DNA of 45,362 nucleotides from Spirochaetaceae bacterium 4572_59 (lineage in GTDB: Bacteria; Spirochaetota; Spirochaetia; DSM-2461): NCBI GenBank assembly GCA_002084805.1, contig NBMC01000020.1, forward strand, positions 1-45,362. The letters run 5' to 3'. The translations under genes and the position numbers were made by a program. Shown piece after piece: positions 9,065 through 16,737 of the stretch. How positions within the stretch are numbered: position 1 is the first letter of the stretch; each line of letters begins with the position of its first letter. A model generated the notes under the pieces. The model worked only from the letters and a program-made list of their open reading frames with translations, had not been told where the DNA came from and searched no databases.

Positions 9065-10291
9065 TTAAAATTTCAGTCCCAGACGTTCTGCCAGAGCGAT
9101 CAGAAAAAGTCCCACATCACTGACGATTCCCACAGCCTGCCCGGTACCCCTGTCGGCCAGTTTTGTAACCACAGCCGGGTTGATATCGATACAGACGGTT
9201 TTAACCCATGAAGGTGTCATATTTCCTGTTCCGATGGAGTGGAGCATGGTGGAAAGCATCAGGATCATATCAGAGTCTTTGATAATTTGTTGATACTGTT
9301 CCTGAGCTTCTATCATATCCATTACGGTTTCAGGAAGAGGTCCATCATCCCGGATAGAACCGGCCAGACAGTAGGGAATTCCCGATTGAAGAACTTCATA
9401 CATCAGCCCCCGATCCAGTTCTCCCGCTTCTATGGTATTTTTGATGGACCCATAGCCATTAATCTTGTTAATGGCACGCATGTGATGATTATGACCACCA
9501 TGAGTGGGTTTACCCGTTTCCAGATTCACCCCGAGAGATGTCCCGTAGAAGTAGGATTCCATATCATGAACGGCAACGGCATTTCCGCCTAGAAATCCTT
9601 TAATATAACCGGCTTTGATCAAAGCAGCCAGTGCGGGGGCACCACCTGTATGAACCACAACAGGACCACAGACAACAACACACTTACCACCCTCATCCTT
9701 TATCTGCTTCAGCTCATTGGCAATGGTATCCACAGCCACATCATAACTTCTTTCTGAGGAGACATCGTTGGTCATAAAGGCAAATCCGTCATCGGATTTT
9801 TTTTCGGCGGCAGGGGGAAAGGCGTGAACAGATTCACTTCCGCAGAGGACATCATCCCCTTCCCGGATATCCCGGATCTTTGTACAGATATAACGGGATC
9901 CGTCACGGATTATGACAGCATCCATTCTCTGCTGCTCCACCTTGTTCCATTGCCCCTTATCATAAACCTCAGTCCTGTGATTGGTGGTGGAATAGAACTT
10001 TTCAGGAGCGGTTTTATGAAGCGGAGCCTTTTCGAAGACTCCATTGATAGCTCCCTTTTCATAAGCGCCCAGAGGGGTCAACTTAGAGAGGAGAAGCTGA
10101 AGTTTCTCGTCGGTTTTTCCGTAAATCCGGATTTTGGCCCGGGTAGTTTCATCTTTGGTTTTTCCCACATCCATCTTGAGAATGCGGTAATCCATCTCCT
10201 CTTCTATAATGAGGTTGAGGATGCTGGACAACAGGCCTGAATCGATCAGCTGGCCCTCGGTAATAATGGTCATCTCTTTCATATCTTTCAT
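9065..10291 (-). CDS. LOR/SDH-domain protein, TIGR00300 family (possible ornithine cyclodeaminase)
   Basis: 408 residues. The N-terminal third (residues 1-105) matches the LOR/SDH conserved region, and the rest has the family's nucleotide-binding segment CVVCGPVVVHTGGAPAL, then GFLGGNAVAVHDME and GKPTHGGHNHHMRAIN. Members are mostly archaeal and cyanobacterial; an archaeal member is reported to convert ornithine to proline with ammonia release using NAD+, and the cyanobacterial version is fused to an arginine dihydrolase. Here it stands alone. Three in-frame ATGs lie close together at the start (MKDMKEM) without a clear ribosome site, so the exact start is uncertain. The next gene upstream, for a DJ-1 protein, is read the same way. 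Confidence 0.75.
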   Translation of the reverse strand: MKDMKEMTIITEGQLIDSGLLSSILNLIIEEEMDYRILKMDVGKTKDETTRAKIRIYGKTDEKLQLLLSKLTPLGAYEKGAINGVFEKAPLHKTAPEKFYSTTNHRTEVYDKGQWNKVEQQRMDAVIIRDGSRYICTKIRDIREGDDVLCGSESVHAFPPAAEKKSDDGFAFMTNDVSSERSYDVAVDTIANELKQIKDEGGKCVVVCGPVVVHTGGAPALAALIKAGYIKGFLGGNAVAVHDMESYFYGTSLGVNLETGKPTHGGHNHHMRAINKINGYGSIKNTIEAGELDRGLMYEVLQSGIPYCLAGSIRDDGPLPETVMDMIEAQEQYQQIIKDSDMILMLSTMLHSIGTGNMTPSWVKTVCIDINPAVVTKLADRGTGQAVGIVSDVGLFLIALAERLGLKF

Positions 10292-10381
10292 AGGGAAACA
10301 TTAAATTGTTAAGATAAAATTGTAAAGGTGAAAGTTCAGAACACTAAAGAATCTGTTTTCTATGCTAATCAGCTAAAATTA

Positions 10382-10936
10382 TCAGTATCCCTTCTGCAGG
10401 GACCCTTTCATAAGGGCATCAGCCTTTTCCCTGCCTTCCAGATATGAGATAACCGCGGCTGAAAACTCTGCCGCTCCACCGGGTCCATTTCCTGTAATCA
10501 TATGACCGTCCACCACGACCCGCTCTCCCGTATAGTTTCCATCAGGCCCCGCTTCCCCCTCCATTCCGGGGTAGCAGGTAAAAGAGCGTCCCTTAAGAAC
10601 TCCGGCGCCTCCCAGTACAAGAGCAGGGGCCGCACAGATAGCAGCAACAAGTTTTTTATCTCTGTCATAACTCTGTATGATAGTACGGATTTTTTCGCTG
10701 CCGGCAATATTGGCGGCACCAGGCATTCCCCCGGGGATCAGAATACCATCCGTGTCTGCTTTAAACTCGTCCAGAATAATATCAGCCTGGATTATAATAT
10801 TATGAGCCCCTGTTATCTGCTTCCCCGTCAAACCGACGCTTATAACTTCAATCCCGGCTCTCCTCATAAAATCTATGGGTGTAATCCCTTCTATCTCTTC
10901 AAAACCATCGGCCAGAATTACGGCAACTGTACTCAT
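10382..10936 (-). CDS. DJ-1/PfpI family protein (YajL/ThiJ type)
   Basis: 184 residues, the usual length. The fold's nucleophile elbow is AAICAAP with its Cys near residue 104; the conserved Glu appears in DGFEEIE near the start, and GGMPGA is also present. Family members are proposed to act in carbonyl-stress repair (glyoxal/methylglyoxal adducts) or as chaperones; the function is debated. It lies 17 bases downstream of the acyl-CoA synthetase on the same strand and is probably co-transcribed. Confidence 0.88.
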   Translation of the reverse strand: MSTVAVILADGFEEIEGITPIDFMRRAGIEVISVGLTGKQITGAHNIIIQADIILDEFKADTDGILIPGGMPGAANIAGSEKIRTIIQSYDRDKKLVAAICAAPALVLGGAGVLKGRSFTCYPGMEGEAGPDGNYTGERVVVDGHMITGNGPGGAAEFSAAVISYLEGREKADALMKGSLQKGY

Positions 10937-10953
10937 TCTATTTCTCCACTATT

Positions 10954-12858
10954 TTAGCGATTCAGGAGATTTTCAATCTCTTTCTTATACATCTCATAGA
11001 TCTTAGGTCTCAATAGTTCCATTTTTGCCGAAAGCTCCCGGCCTACTTCAAAGTGATTCTGTATAATTGAGAACTGATAAATCCGCTCAAAACTGGAGAA
11101 TCCATTGGAAGGAGAGACCAGATCGGCAACCTCTTTGTTTATCAGTTCCACCAGCTCCGGAGCTTCTCCGATCAGTGTTCTGTTTTCATACATCACATTA
11201 TTCTCTTTGGCATACTCTTCCAGAGCATCAAAGTCGGGAATAATCAGAGCAGACAGAAACTTTTTATCCTGTCCCAGTACAACAGCGTTATCAATATAGG
11301 AGGACTCTTTCAGTTTTGATTCCAGGGGGACAGGCTCCACATTCTCACCACCCAGAAGAACAATGGTATCTTTAGCACGACCCACAAGGGTAATCTCATC
11401 GTTTATGGAGAGAACCGCAATGTCTCCCGTATCGAGCCATTCGTCTTCACTTAATACTGAGGCAGTCAGTTCGGGATTATTATAGTACCCTTTCATAACC
11501 TGAGGACCTTTTACATGAAGAACACCTCTTTCTCCGGGAGAAAGATCCCTACCTTCCGCATCCAGAACCTTGACCTGAGTCCCTACAAAAACGGGTCCTA
11601 CCGTATTAACAACGGGGTGATTTTCATCACGCACAGAGATTACAGGGCCGGATTCTGTTAAACCATATCCTTCCAGAACCTTGATTCCCACAGCAGAGTA
11701 GAATTCATCCACCATATTCTGCAGCGCTCCTCCTCCGGAGATACCACAACGAAGTTTGGGGAACATTTTTTTCACAATTTTACTGAAGAGGAGCTTGTCT
11801 CCCAGTTTTCTCATGGGAAGGGTTCCTAGTCTGCCAAACAGAGCATGCAGTTTAAGGAAGGGATGAGCCTTTCCACTATAGTCGGGATAACGGTTTTCAA
11901 GGACTCTTTTATAATGCTCATCTTTAGTGGCTATTTTCAGAAAGATCCCGAATAACTTTTCAGCTTTAGGACCTTTTACCTTTATATTTCTGTAAATACC
12001 GGTATAAAGGGCATCCCAGAGACGGGGTACCGCCGTAAAAAGGGTGGGCTGAATGCTTTGTAGGTCTGTAAGTAGTGTTTTTCCTACAGGTTTTGAATAG
12101 GCCAAACAGGCACCATTCAGGGCAGAGACATATTGTATAACTCGTTCAAATGAGTGCCATACAGGCAGAATGGTCAACCAGGTATCCTTTTCAGTAACAT
12201 CAATAACATGCAGCATAGCCTCTACCTGATAAACATAGTTGCGATTACACAGTATTACACCCTTAGGAATACCGGTTGTACCGGATGTAAAAATAATGGT
12301 TGTCGTATCTTCGGACTGTCCTTTGGCAATTTCCTCATCTATCATGGAAGGAGATTCCGCCAGGGTTTTTCGGCCTGTTTCCATAAGATCTTCCCAGTTT
12401 ATCAATTTATAAGCGGATGCTTTGGCGGCTGTTTCATCTTCTGCGGCTTCTATCATAATAATCTGTTTTAGAGAGGGCAGATCGGCCTGTACTTCCAGGA
12501 CTTTGCTTAGCTGATGGGAGTTTTCCAAAACCACTGTTGAACAGGAAGGGATACCAAGAATATGAGCCAGTATCTTAGAACTAATATCACATCCGCGGGG
12601 GGCATCGTTTGCACCGATAGACAGAAGCCCCATATCGCACAGAAGCCATTCCTTTCGGTTATCCATAATCATACCAACGGTTTCTCCGCGACTGATTCCT
12701 ATAGAGCTGAAAGCAGCAGCAGCTTCCTGAACTTCACGATACATGGTCTTGTAATCAGTGGACTGATAAATTCCTTTACTGTCCTTACTCATCTGAGCAA
12801 TTTCTTCAGGAAACTGCTGAACAATTTTCTGCAGCTGTTTCATGATAGTCGCTTCCAT
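10954..12858 (-). CDS. AMP-forming long-chain acyl-CoA synthetase
   Basis: About 634 residues from the ATG at 12858; I prefer this over the upstream ATG at 12930 because CAGGAG lies just before it. It activates fatty acids with ATP and CoA. The adenylation core shows TTIIFTSGTTGIPKGV (P-loop), EGYGLTESGP, WLDTGDIA and the hinge VGRAKDTIVLLGGENVEP. There are no membrane segments. Length and motifs match the eukaryote-like FadD15 group of long-chain synthetases. A well-formed promoter overlapped by two inverted repeats is upstream, so the gene is probably repressed by a dimeric regulator not encoded here. Confidence 0.9.
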   Translation of the reverse strand: MEATIMKQLQKIVQQFPEEIAQMSKDSKGIYQSTDYKTMYREVQEAAAAFSSIGISRGETVGMIMDNRKEWLLCDMGLLSIGANDAPRGCDISSKILAHILGIPSCSTVVLENSHQLSKVLEVQADLPSLKQIIMIEAAEDETAAKASAYKLINWEDLMETGRKTLAESPSMIDEEIAKGQSEDTTTIIFTSGTTGIPKGVILCNRNYVYQVEAMLHVIDVTEKDTWLTILPVWHSFERVIQYVSALNGACLAYSKPVGKTLLTDLQSIQPTLFTAVPRLWDALYTGIYRNIKVKGPKAEKLFGIFLKIATKDEHYKRVLENRYPDYSGKAHPFLKLHALFGRLGTLPMRKLGDKLLFSKIVKKMFPKLRCGISGGGALQNMVDEFYSAVGIKVLEGYGLTESGPVISVRDENHPVVNTVGPVFVGTQVKVLDAEGRDLSPGERGVLHVKGPQVMKGYYNNPELTASVLSEDEWLDTGDIAVLSINDEITLVGRAKDTIVLLGGENVEPVPLESKLKESSYIDNAVVLGQDKKFLSALIIPDFDALEEYAKENNVMYENRTLIGEAPELVELINKEVADLVSPSNGFSSFERIYQFSIIQNHFEVGRELSAKMELLRPKIYEMYKKEIENLLNR

Positions 12859-12959
12859 ACTGTTTCTCCTGTCTTTTAAGCTAATTATGTTCTTTTTCTT
12901 ATCTAAACTGGATGAAACCGGACGAGACATACCACACTAGGTTAATCACCCCATATAAA

Positions 12960-13001
12960 ATAGTACTGTAATACTATACCCTGTGACCTCAGCGGGGTCA
13001 A
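12960..13001 (-). promoter_or_regulatory. Promoter of the acyl-CoA synthetase overlapped by two inverted repeats
   Basis: On the minus strand TTGACC (12996-13001), 17-base spacer, TATAGT (12973-12978): a near-consensus promoter. One perfect inverted repeat, ATAGTA-N6-TACTAT (12960-12977), covers the -10 box and start site. A second, TGACC-N7-GGTCA (12984-13000), covers the spacer and -35 box. Both are placed as operators would be. Confidence 0.6.
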
Positions 13002-13095
13002 TCAGAAGCCAATCAATCTCATAGATGATTCTTGTTGTTCACTATAACTTTCTCTTTTTATGCAAAATAAAAAAGTTGAAAATATATCAGATCTC

Positions 13096-13124
13096 TTGCT
13101 ATTGTGACTTCTTTAAGATATGTT
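13096..13124 (+). promoter_or_regulatory. Weak candidate promoter of the ferredoxin gene
   Basis: TTGCTA (13096-13101), 17-base spacer, TATGTT (13119-13124), about 40 bases before the ferredoxin ATG. Four of six bases match in each box. Confidence 0.3.
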
Positions 13125-13161
13125 CTTGCTATAACTTTTAAATTAAATATGGAGGAATCCC

Positions 13162-13335
13162 ATGGCTTATGTGATTAAAGCAGAAGATTGTGTAAATTGC
13201 GGTGCTTGTGAAGGCGAATGTCCTGTTGAAGCAATCAGCGAAAAAGATGATGCAAGATGGATCAATCCCGATCTTTGTACCAGTTGCGGAGCTTGTGCGG
13301 ACGTTTGTCCCACTGAATGTATTTCCGAAGGCTGA
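13162..13335 (+). CDS. 2[4Fe-4S] ferredoxin (clostridial type)
   Basis: 57 residues. Two CxxCxxCxxxCP motifs give the ligands: Cys 10, 13, 16 and 49 for one cluster and Cys 39, 42, 45 and 20 for the other, as is usual for this fold. ATGGAGGAATCCC places a strong GGAGG ribosome site before the ATG. It is a soluble low-potential electron carrier of anaerobic metabolism, serving for example pyruvate:ferredoxin oxidoreductase and hydrogenases, none of which are in the window. It is a single-gene unit closed by a clear terminator. Confidence 0.95.
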   Translation: MAYVIKAEDCVNCGACEGECPVEAISEKDDARWINPDLCTSCGACADVCPTECISEG

Positions 13336-13352
13336 TTCTTATACTCCTCGAT

Positions 13353-13382
13353 AAAACCGTCTGAATGCAGACGGTTTTTTTT
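13353..13382 (+). terminator. Rho-independent terminator of the ferredoxin gene
   Basis: AAAACCGTCTG (13353-13363) pairs with CAGACGGTTTT (13368-13378) around a 4-base loop, and the T-run continues to 13382. Confidence 0.88.
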
Positions 13383-13491
13383 ATAAACAGCCCTTTTTAG
13401 TCCTGTTTTGAATATTGCAAATGACAAACCATCAACCTAAAATTGAAGTATGTTCCGCTTTGTGTTCACCATAACGCTCATATGACTCCTG

Positions 13492-13882
13492 ATGGTAGTA
13501 GTAGTAAAGCCGATCCGCCCTCAGAACAAGGCAACAGAGAGAGGAGATGATCGCTCATTCTTCTACATGGCGGCGGTGATCACTAATACAATTAAACGCC
13601 CCTGCGATATTTGCGCCCGCTTCGGTGGAGAGGAGTTTTCAATTATCCTGCCTCATACTGATTTAAAAGGAGCTTACCTGGTGGCAGAAAAAATAAGACA
13701 AAAAGTGGCGGATCTTGCTGTTCATTACAAAGGGAAGGTCCTGAAAACAACCATCAGCTGCGGAATTGCCAGCAGCAGAGGGAAAAGACAATAGTATCAG
13801 CACAGAAAATCATCTTATTGCTCTGGCCGATCAGGCTCTCTACAATGCCAAAGATTCCGGAGAGAACAGCTCCCTCACTTGA
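13492..13882 (+). pseudogene. Relic of a GGDEF (diguanylate cyclase) domain
   Basis: From about 13548 the frame encodes the second half of a GGDEF domain: CDICARFGGEEFSIILPHTD (active-site loop as GGEEF), a VAEKIRQKV helix and TISCGIAS. The frame then hits a stop at 13792-13794. The rest of the domain, HLIALADQALYNAKDSGEN, follows in another frame to a TGA at 13880-13882. The first half of the domain, with the metal-binding DxDxFK motif, is absent, and no sensor domain is seen before it. It is therefore truncated and frameshifted. It sits in the otherwise empty stretch 13383-13937 ahead of epmA, in which I see nothing else. Confidence 0.75.
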
Positions 13883-13937
13883 CTCAGCCATTCCTCATGG
13901 GATTTACTGGGATTCATCCTATTTCAATGAGGTGTAT

Positions 13938-14903
13938 ATGAATCTTGATACCATACGGCAGCGCTCTCTCCTGACGCAGAAAACCAGACAGTTCTTTGTG
14001 GACAGGGGCTATCTGGAAGTGGAGACCCCCCTGTTGTCCCCCCAGCTCATCCCCGAATCCTCCATAGAGAACTTTCGCACAGAGCTGATATCACCCTATA
14101 AAGAGTCCATTCCTCTTTTCCTGACACCCTCTCCGGAGATATGGATGAAGGTTCTCCTCTCCCGGGGTTCGGGAGACATCTTCCAGCTGACAAAAAGTTT
14201 CAGGAACAGCGAACAGATCAGTCCGGTGCATAATCCTGAATTTACCATGCTGGAATGGTACAAAACGGGAATCGATGCTGATAAGAATATTAGCATCACA
14301 GAGGATCTGGTCCGTGCCCTGTCCGGAAAAGAGACCCCTGATTCCGTAAAAGCGCCCTTCCGGACCATGTCGATGGAAGAGGCATTCAGAGAGTTCGCCG
14401 GCTTTTCTCTGGAGGAAAACCTTAGTGAGAAAGCCCTTGCAGAAAAAAACAGAAAAAACCATATACCCGTAGATGATGATGACAACTGGGAAATTCTCTT
14501 TCACAAACTCTTTCTGACCCTGGTGGAACCGGAACTGCCCACAGACAGGCCTCTTGTCCTGAACCGCTACCCTTCTACCATAAAAACTCTTGCCGCAGAT
14601 ATTCCGGACAGCCCCTGGGCAGACCGCTGGGAACTCTATATGAATGGTGTGGAAATTGCCAACTGCTACAGCGAAGAGTGTGATCCCGCAAAAATACGTG
14701 AGTATTACAGAATTGAATGTGCAGAAAAAGAACAGAATTCCCTCATTCCAGTTCTGACAGATCCGGAATATCCTGATATTTTCTCCACATTTCCGGACTG
14801 TTCCGGCTCGGCAATCGGAATGGATAGGTTATTTGCACAGATATTGGGAATGAGAAATATAGAGGGGGTGATTTTATTTCCTCTTAGTGATATAGTCTCA
14901 TGA
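13938..14903 (+). CDS. epmA: Elongation factor P--(R)-beta-lysine ligase (EpmA/PoxA/GenX)
   Basis: 321 residues from the ATG at 13938, preceded by GAGGTG; an upstream in-frame ATG at 13818 would add a tail overlapping the GGDEF relic. It is a class II lysyl-tRNA synthetase catalytic core without the anticodon-binding domain, matching EpmA length (about 325). Motif 2 region FRNSEQISPVHNPEFTML and motif 3 GSAIGMDRLFAQILG are clear, as is YMNGVEIANCYSEE. EpmA attaches beta-lysine to EF-P. The gene directly downstream is efp, and that EF-P has Lys34, which confirms the pairing. The partner aminomutase EpmB is not in the window. Confidence 0.93.
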   Translation: MNLDTIRQRSLLTQKTRQFFVDRGYLEVETPLLSPQLIPESSIENFRTELISPYKESIPLFLTPSPEIWMKVLLSRGSGDIFQLTKSFRNSEQISPVHNPEFTMLEWYKTGIDADKNISITEDLVRALSGKETPDSVKAPFRTMSMEEAFREFAGFSLEENLSEKALAEKNRKNHIPVDDDDNWEILFHKLFLTLVEPELPTDRPLVLNRYPSTIKTLAADIPDSPWADRWELYMNGVEIANCYSEECDPAKIREYYRIECAEKEQNSLIPVLTDPEYPDIFSTFPDCSGSAIGMDRLFAQILGMRNIEGVILFPLSDIVS

Positions 14904-14956
14904 GCAAAAAAGTTATACCAAATTATTTAATAGTAAAAATATAGAAAGGATTTATT

Positions 14957-15526
14957 ATGGGACAGATTAAAGCTGGCGCAATTGCCAAAGGTACATTTCT
15001 TCTTGAAAAGGATACACCCTTTATAGTTACAGAGAGGGAATTTGTGAGTCCCGGAAAGGGATCTGCCTTCGTAAGAATTAAACTGAAAAACCTGAAAACC
15101 GGTGCGGTTCTGAAAGTAACCCACAAATCACAGGATATTGTGGAAGAGATTGATGTTGAAGATGTGGTTTCACAGTTTCTCTACTCCGACGGCGAAAGCT
15201 TCCACTTCATGAATGTTGAAACCTATGAACAGTATGAGATACCCATGATTTCCATGTCAGATATGCAGTACTTTCTAAAAGAGGGAGATAGCTACAAAGT
15301 TGTCCGCTGGGATGAAGAGTCTCTGGATATCAAACTTCCTCCTAAAATGGACCTGATCGTTACCGAAGCGGAAGATGCTGTTAAAGGCGATACAGTAACA
15401 GGTGCTACCAAATACGTAAAAGTGGAAACCGGTCTAACCGTTAAAGTTCCTATTTTCATCAAACAGGGTGAAAAGATCCGTATTAATGTAGAAACAAAAG
15501 AGTACCAGGAACGGATTAACAACTAA
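14957..15526 (+). CDS. efp: Translation elongation factor P
   Basis: 189 residues, the normal three-domain length. EF-P binds stalled ribosomes between the P and E sites and promotes peptide bond formation at proline runs. The domain I loop reads FVSPGKGSAF, with Lys34 at the position that EpmA beta-lysylates; the Arg and other loop types used by different EF-P families are absent. The C-terminal GATKYVKVETGLTVKVPIFI matches the family signature. A GAAAGGA ribosome site precedes the ATG. It lies 53 bases after epmA and 3 bases before a methyltransferase gene, in one likely operon. Confidence 0.96.
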   Translation: MGQIKAGAIAKGTFLLEKDTPFIVTEREFVSPGKGSAFVRIKLKNLKTGAVLKVTHKSQDIVEEIDVEDVVSQFLYSDGESFHFMNVETYEQYEIPMISMSDMQYFLKEGDSYKVVRWDEESLDIKLPPKMDLIVTEAEDAVKGDTVTGATKYVKVETGLTVKVPIFIKQGEKIRINVETKEYQERINN

Positions 15527-15529
15527 ACC

Positions 15530-16735
15530 ATGAAAGATACCTTTGCCCCCCGCTTAAGCGCCTTATCCAATAAACAGGTGCCCTTTCAATTCTTCGGAGA
15601 GAAGATGACCTTTCACCTTTCCATGGGATTGTTCAGCAGTTTTGATATTGATTCAGGTACACGGCTTCTACTTAAAACTCTTGCAAAAGAGGCAGATCTC
15701 AAGACTGTCAGGAATGCAGTGGACACAGGCTGCGGGACTGGTGTTATCGGAATATCCCTGAAGAAAAAATTTCCAGAAATGGAGGTTCTTTTTCAGGATA
15801 GAGATGCTTTGGCTACGGCTTATACAGCTGAAAACTGCCGTTTTAACCAGGTCAATGTTGATAAGGTAGAAAATGCCCTCCTCCTGGAGGGCCTCAGGGA
15901 GGGCAGTCAGGACTTGATTGTCTCCAATATCCCTGCCAAGGCTGGTGAAAAAGTTCTGAATGATTTTTTTCACTATGCCGGTTCTTTTCTCAAAGAGGGA
16001 GGACGGGTAGCCGTCGTTATAGTAGATCCACTGAAGGAATTGGCGGAAAAAGCACTTCATGATGCTGATTGTCGCATTATCTACCGGGAAAGCACAAAGA
16101 TGCATACAGTTTTTCACTTTGATGGTGGAAAAACCTTTCCCGGTGAAGACTTCAACCGTTACATCCGCCATAAGGGAAAATTTGAACTGGCCGACTCCTC
16201 CTATGAAATGGAAACAGTTTACAATCTTCCTGACTTTGATCAATTAAGCTTTACCAATAAAATCTCAGCTGAACTTATGAAACATACATCCTATTCGGGA
16301 GAGGCCCTCTTCTGGAATCCGGGACAGGGACACATTCCTGTATGGCTGAACCAGAGACCCTCTAATCACTTCACGAAGATTCATCTGGCTTCACGGGATA
16401 TTTTACAGAATAGAATATCTCTCTGGAATTTGAAAAAAAGCGGATTTGAACAGAATGTGGAATCTTATGATCTACCGGGAGCATCCTGGCTGTCCGATGC
16501 CCTTGAAGAAAACAGCCTGGATCTGCTGCACGTTAACCTTTCTCCCATTACCAAGGTAAAATGGCCTCAGGAGTTGATGGAGATGGCAGGTAAGCTTGTT
16601 AAACCGGGTAAATTCTGCTTCTTGATAGGCAGAAGTTCCGATCAGGCACAGCTGGAAAAATTTATTAAGGGATTTTCTTACAAGGAAGATGACCGCTTTA
16701 AAGGGAATAGGGGCATCCTTCTACAAAAAAAATAA
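15530..16735 (+). CDS. Two-domain SAM-dependent methyltransferase, RsmC/RlmG-like
   Basis: 401 residues. The N-terminal half (about 1-205) has a full Rossmann methyltransferase signature: AVDTGCGTGVIGISL (motif I), LFQDRDALATAYTAENCRFN (motif II) and LIVSNIPAKAG where N6/N2-type enzymes have NPP[YF]. The C-terminal half (about 235-400) looks like a second, worn copy: FWNPGQGHIPVWL, LASRDILQNRISLWNLKKSG, LLHVNLSPITK. RsmC and RlmG, which make m2G in rRNA, also have two such domains, but there the N-terminal copy is the inactive one. The start codon lies 3 bases after efp, so it may act on rRNA or another translation component. The substrate is unknown. Confidence 0.78.
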   Translation: MKDTFAPRLSALSNKQVPFQFFGEKMTFHLSMGLFSSFDIDSGTRLLLKTLAKEADLKTVRNAVDTGCGTGVIGISLKKKFPEMEVLFQDRDALATAYTAENCRFNQVNVDKVENALLLEGLREGSQDLIVSNIPAKAGEKVLNDFFHYAGSFLKEGGRVAVVIVDPLKELAEKALHDADCRIIYRESTKMHTVFHFDGGKTFPGEDFNRYIRHKGKFELADSSYEMETVYNLPDFDQLSFTNKISAELMKHTSYSGEALFWNPGQGHIPVWLNQRPSNHFTKIHLASRDILQNRISLWNLKKSGFEQNVESYDLPGASWLSDALEENSLDLLHVNLSPITKVKWPQELMEMAGKLVKPGKFCFLIGRSSDQAQLEKFIKGFSYKEDDRFKGNRGILLQKK

Positions 16736-16737
16736 TT

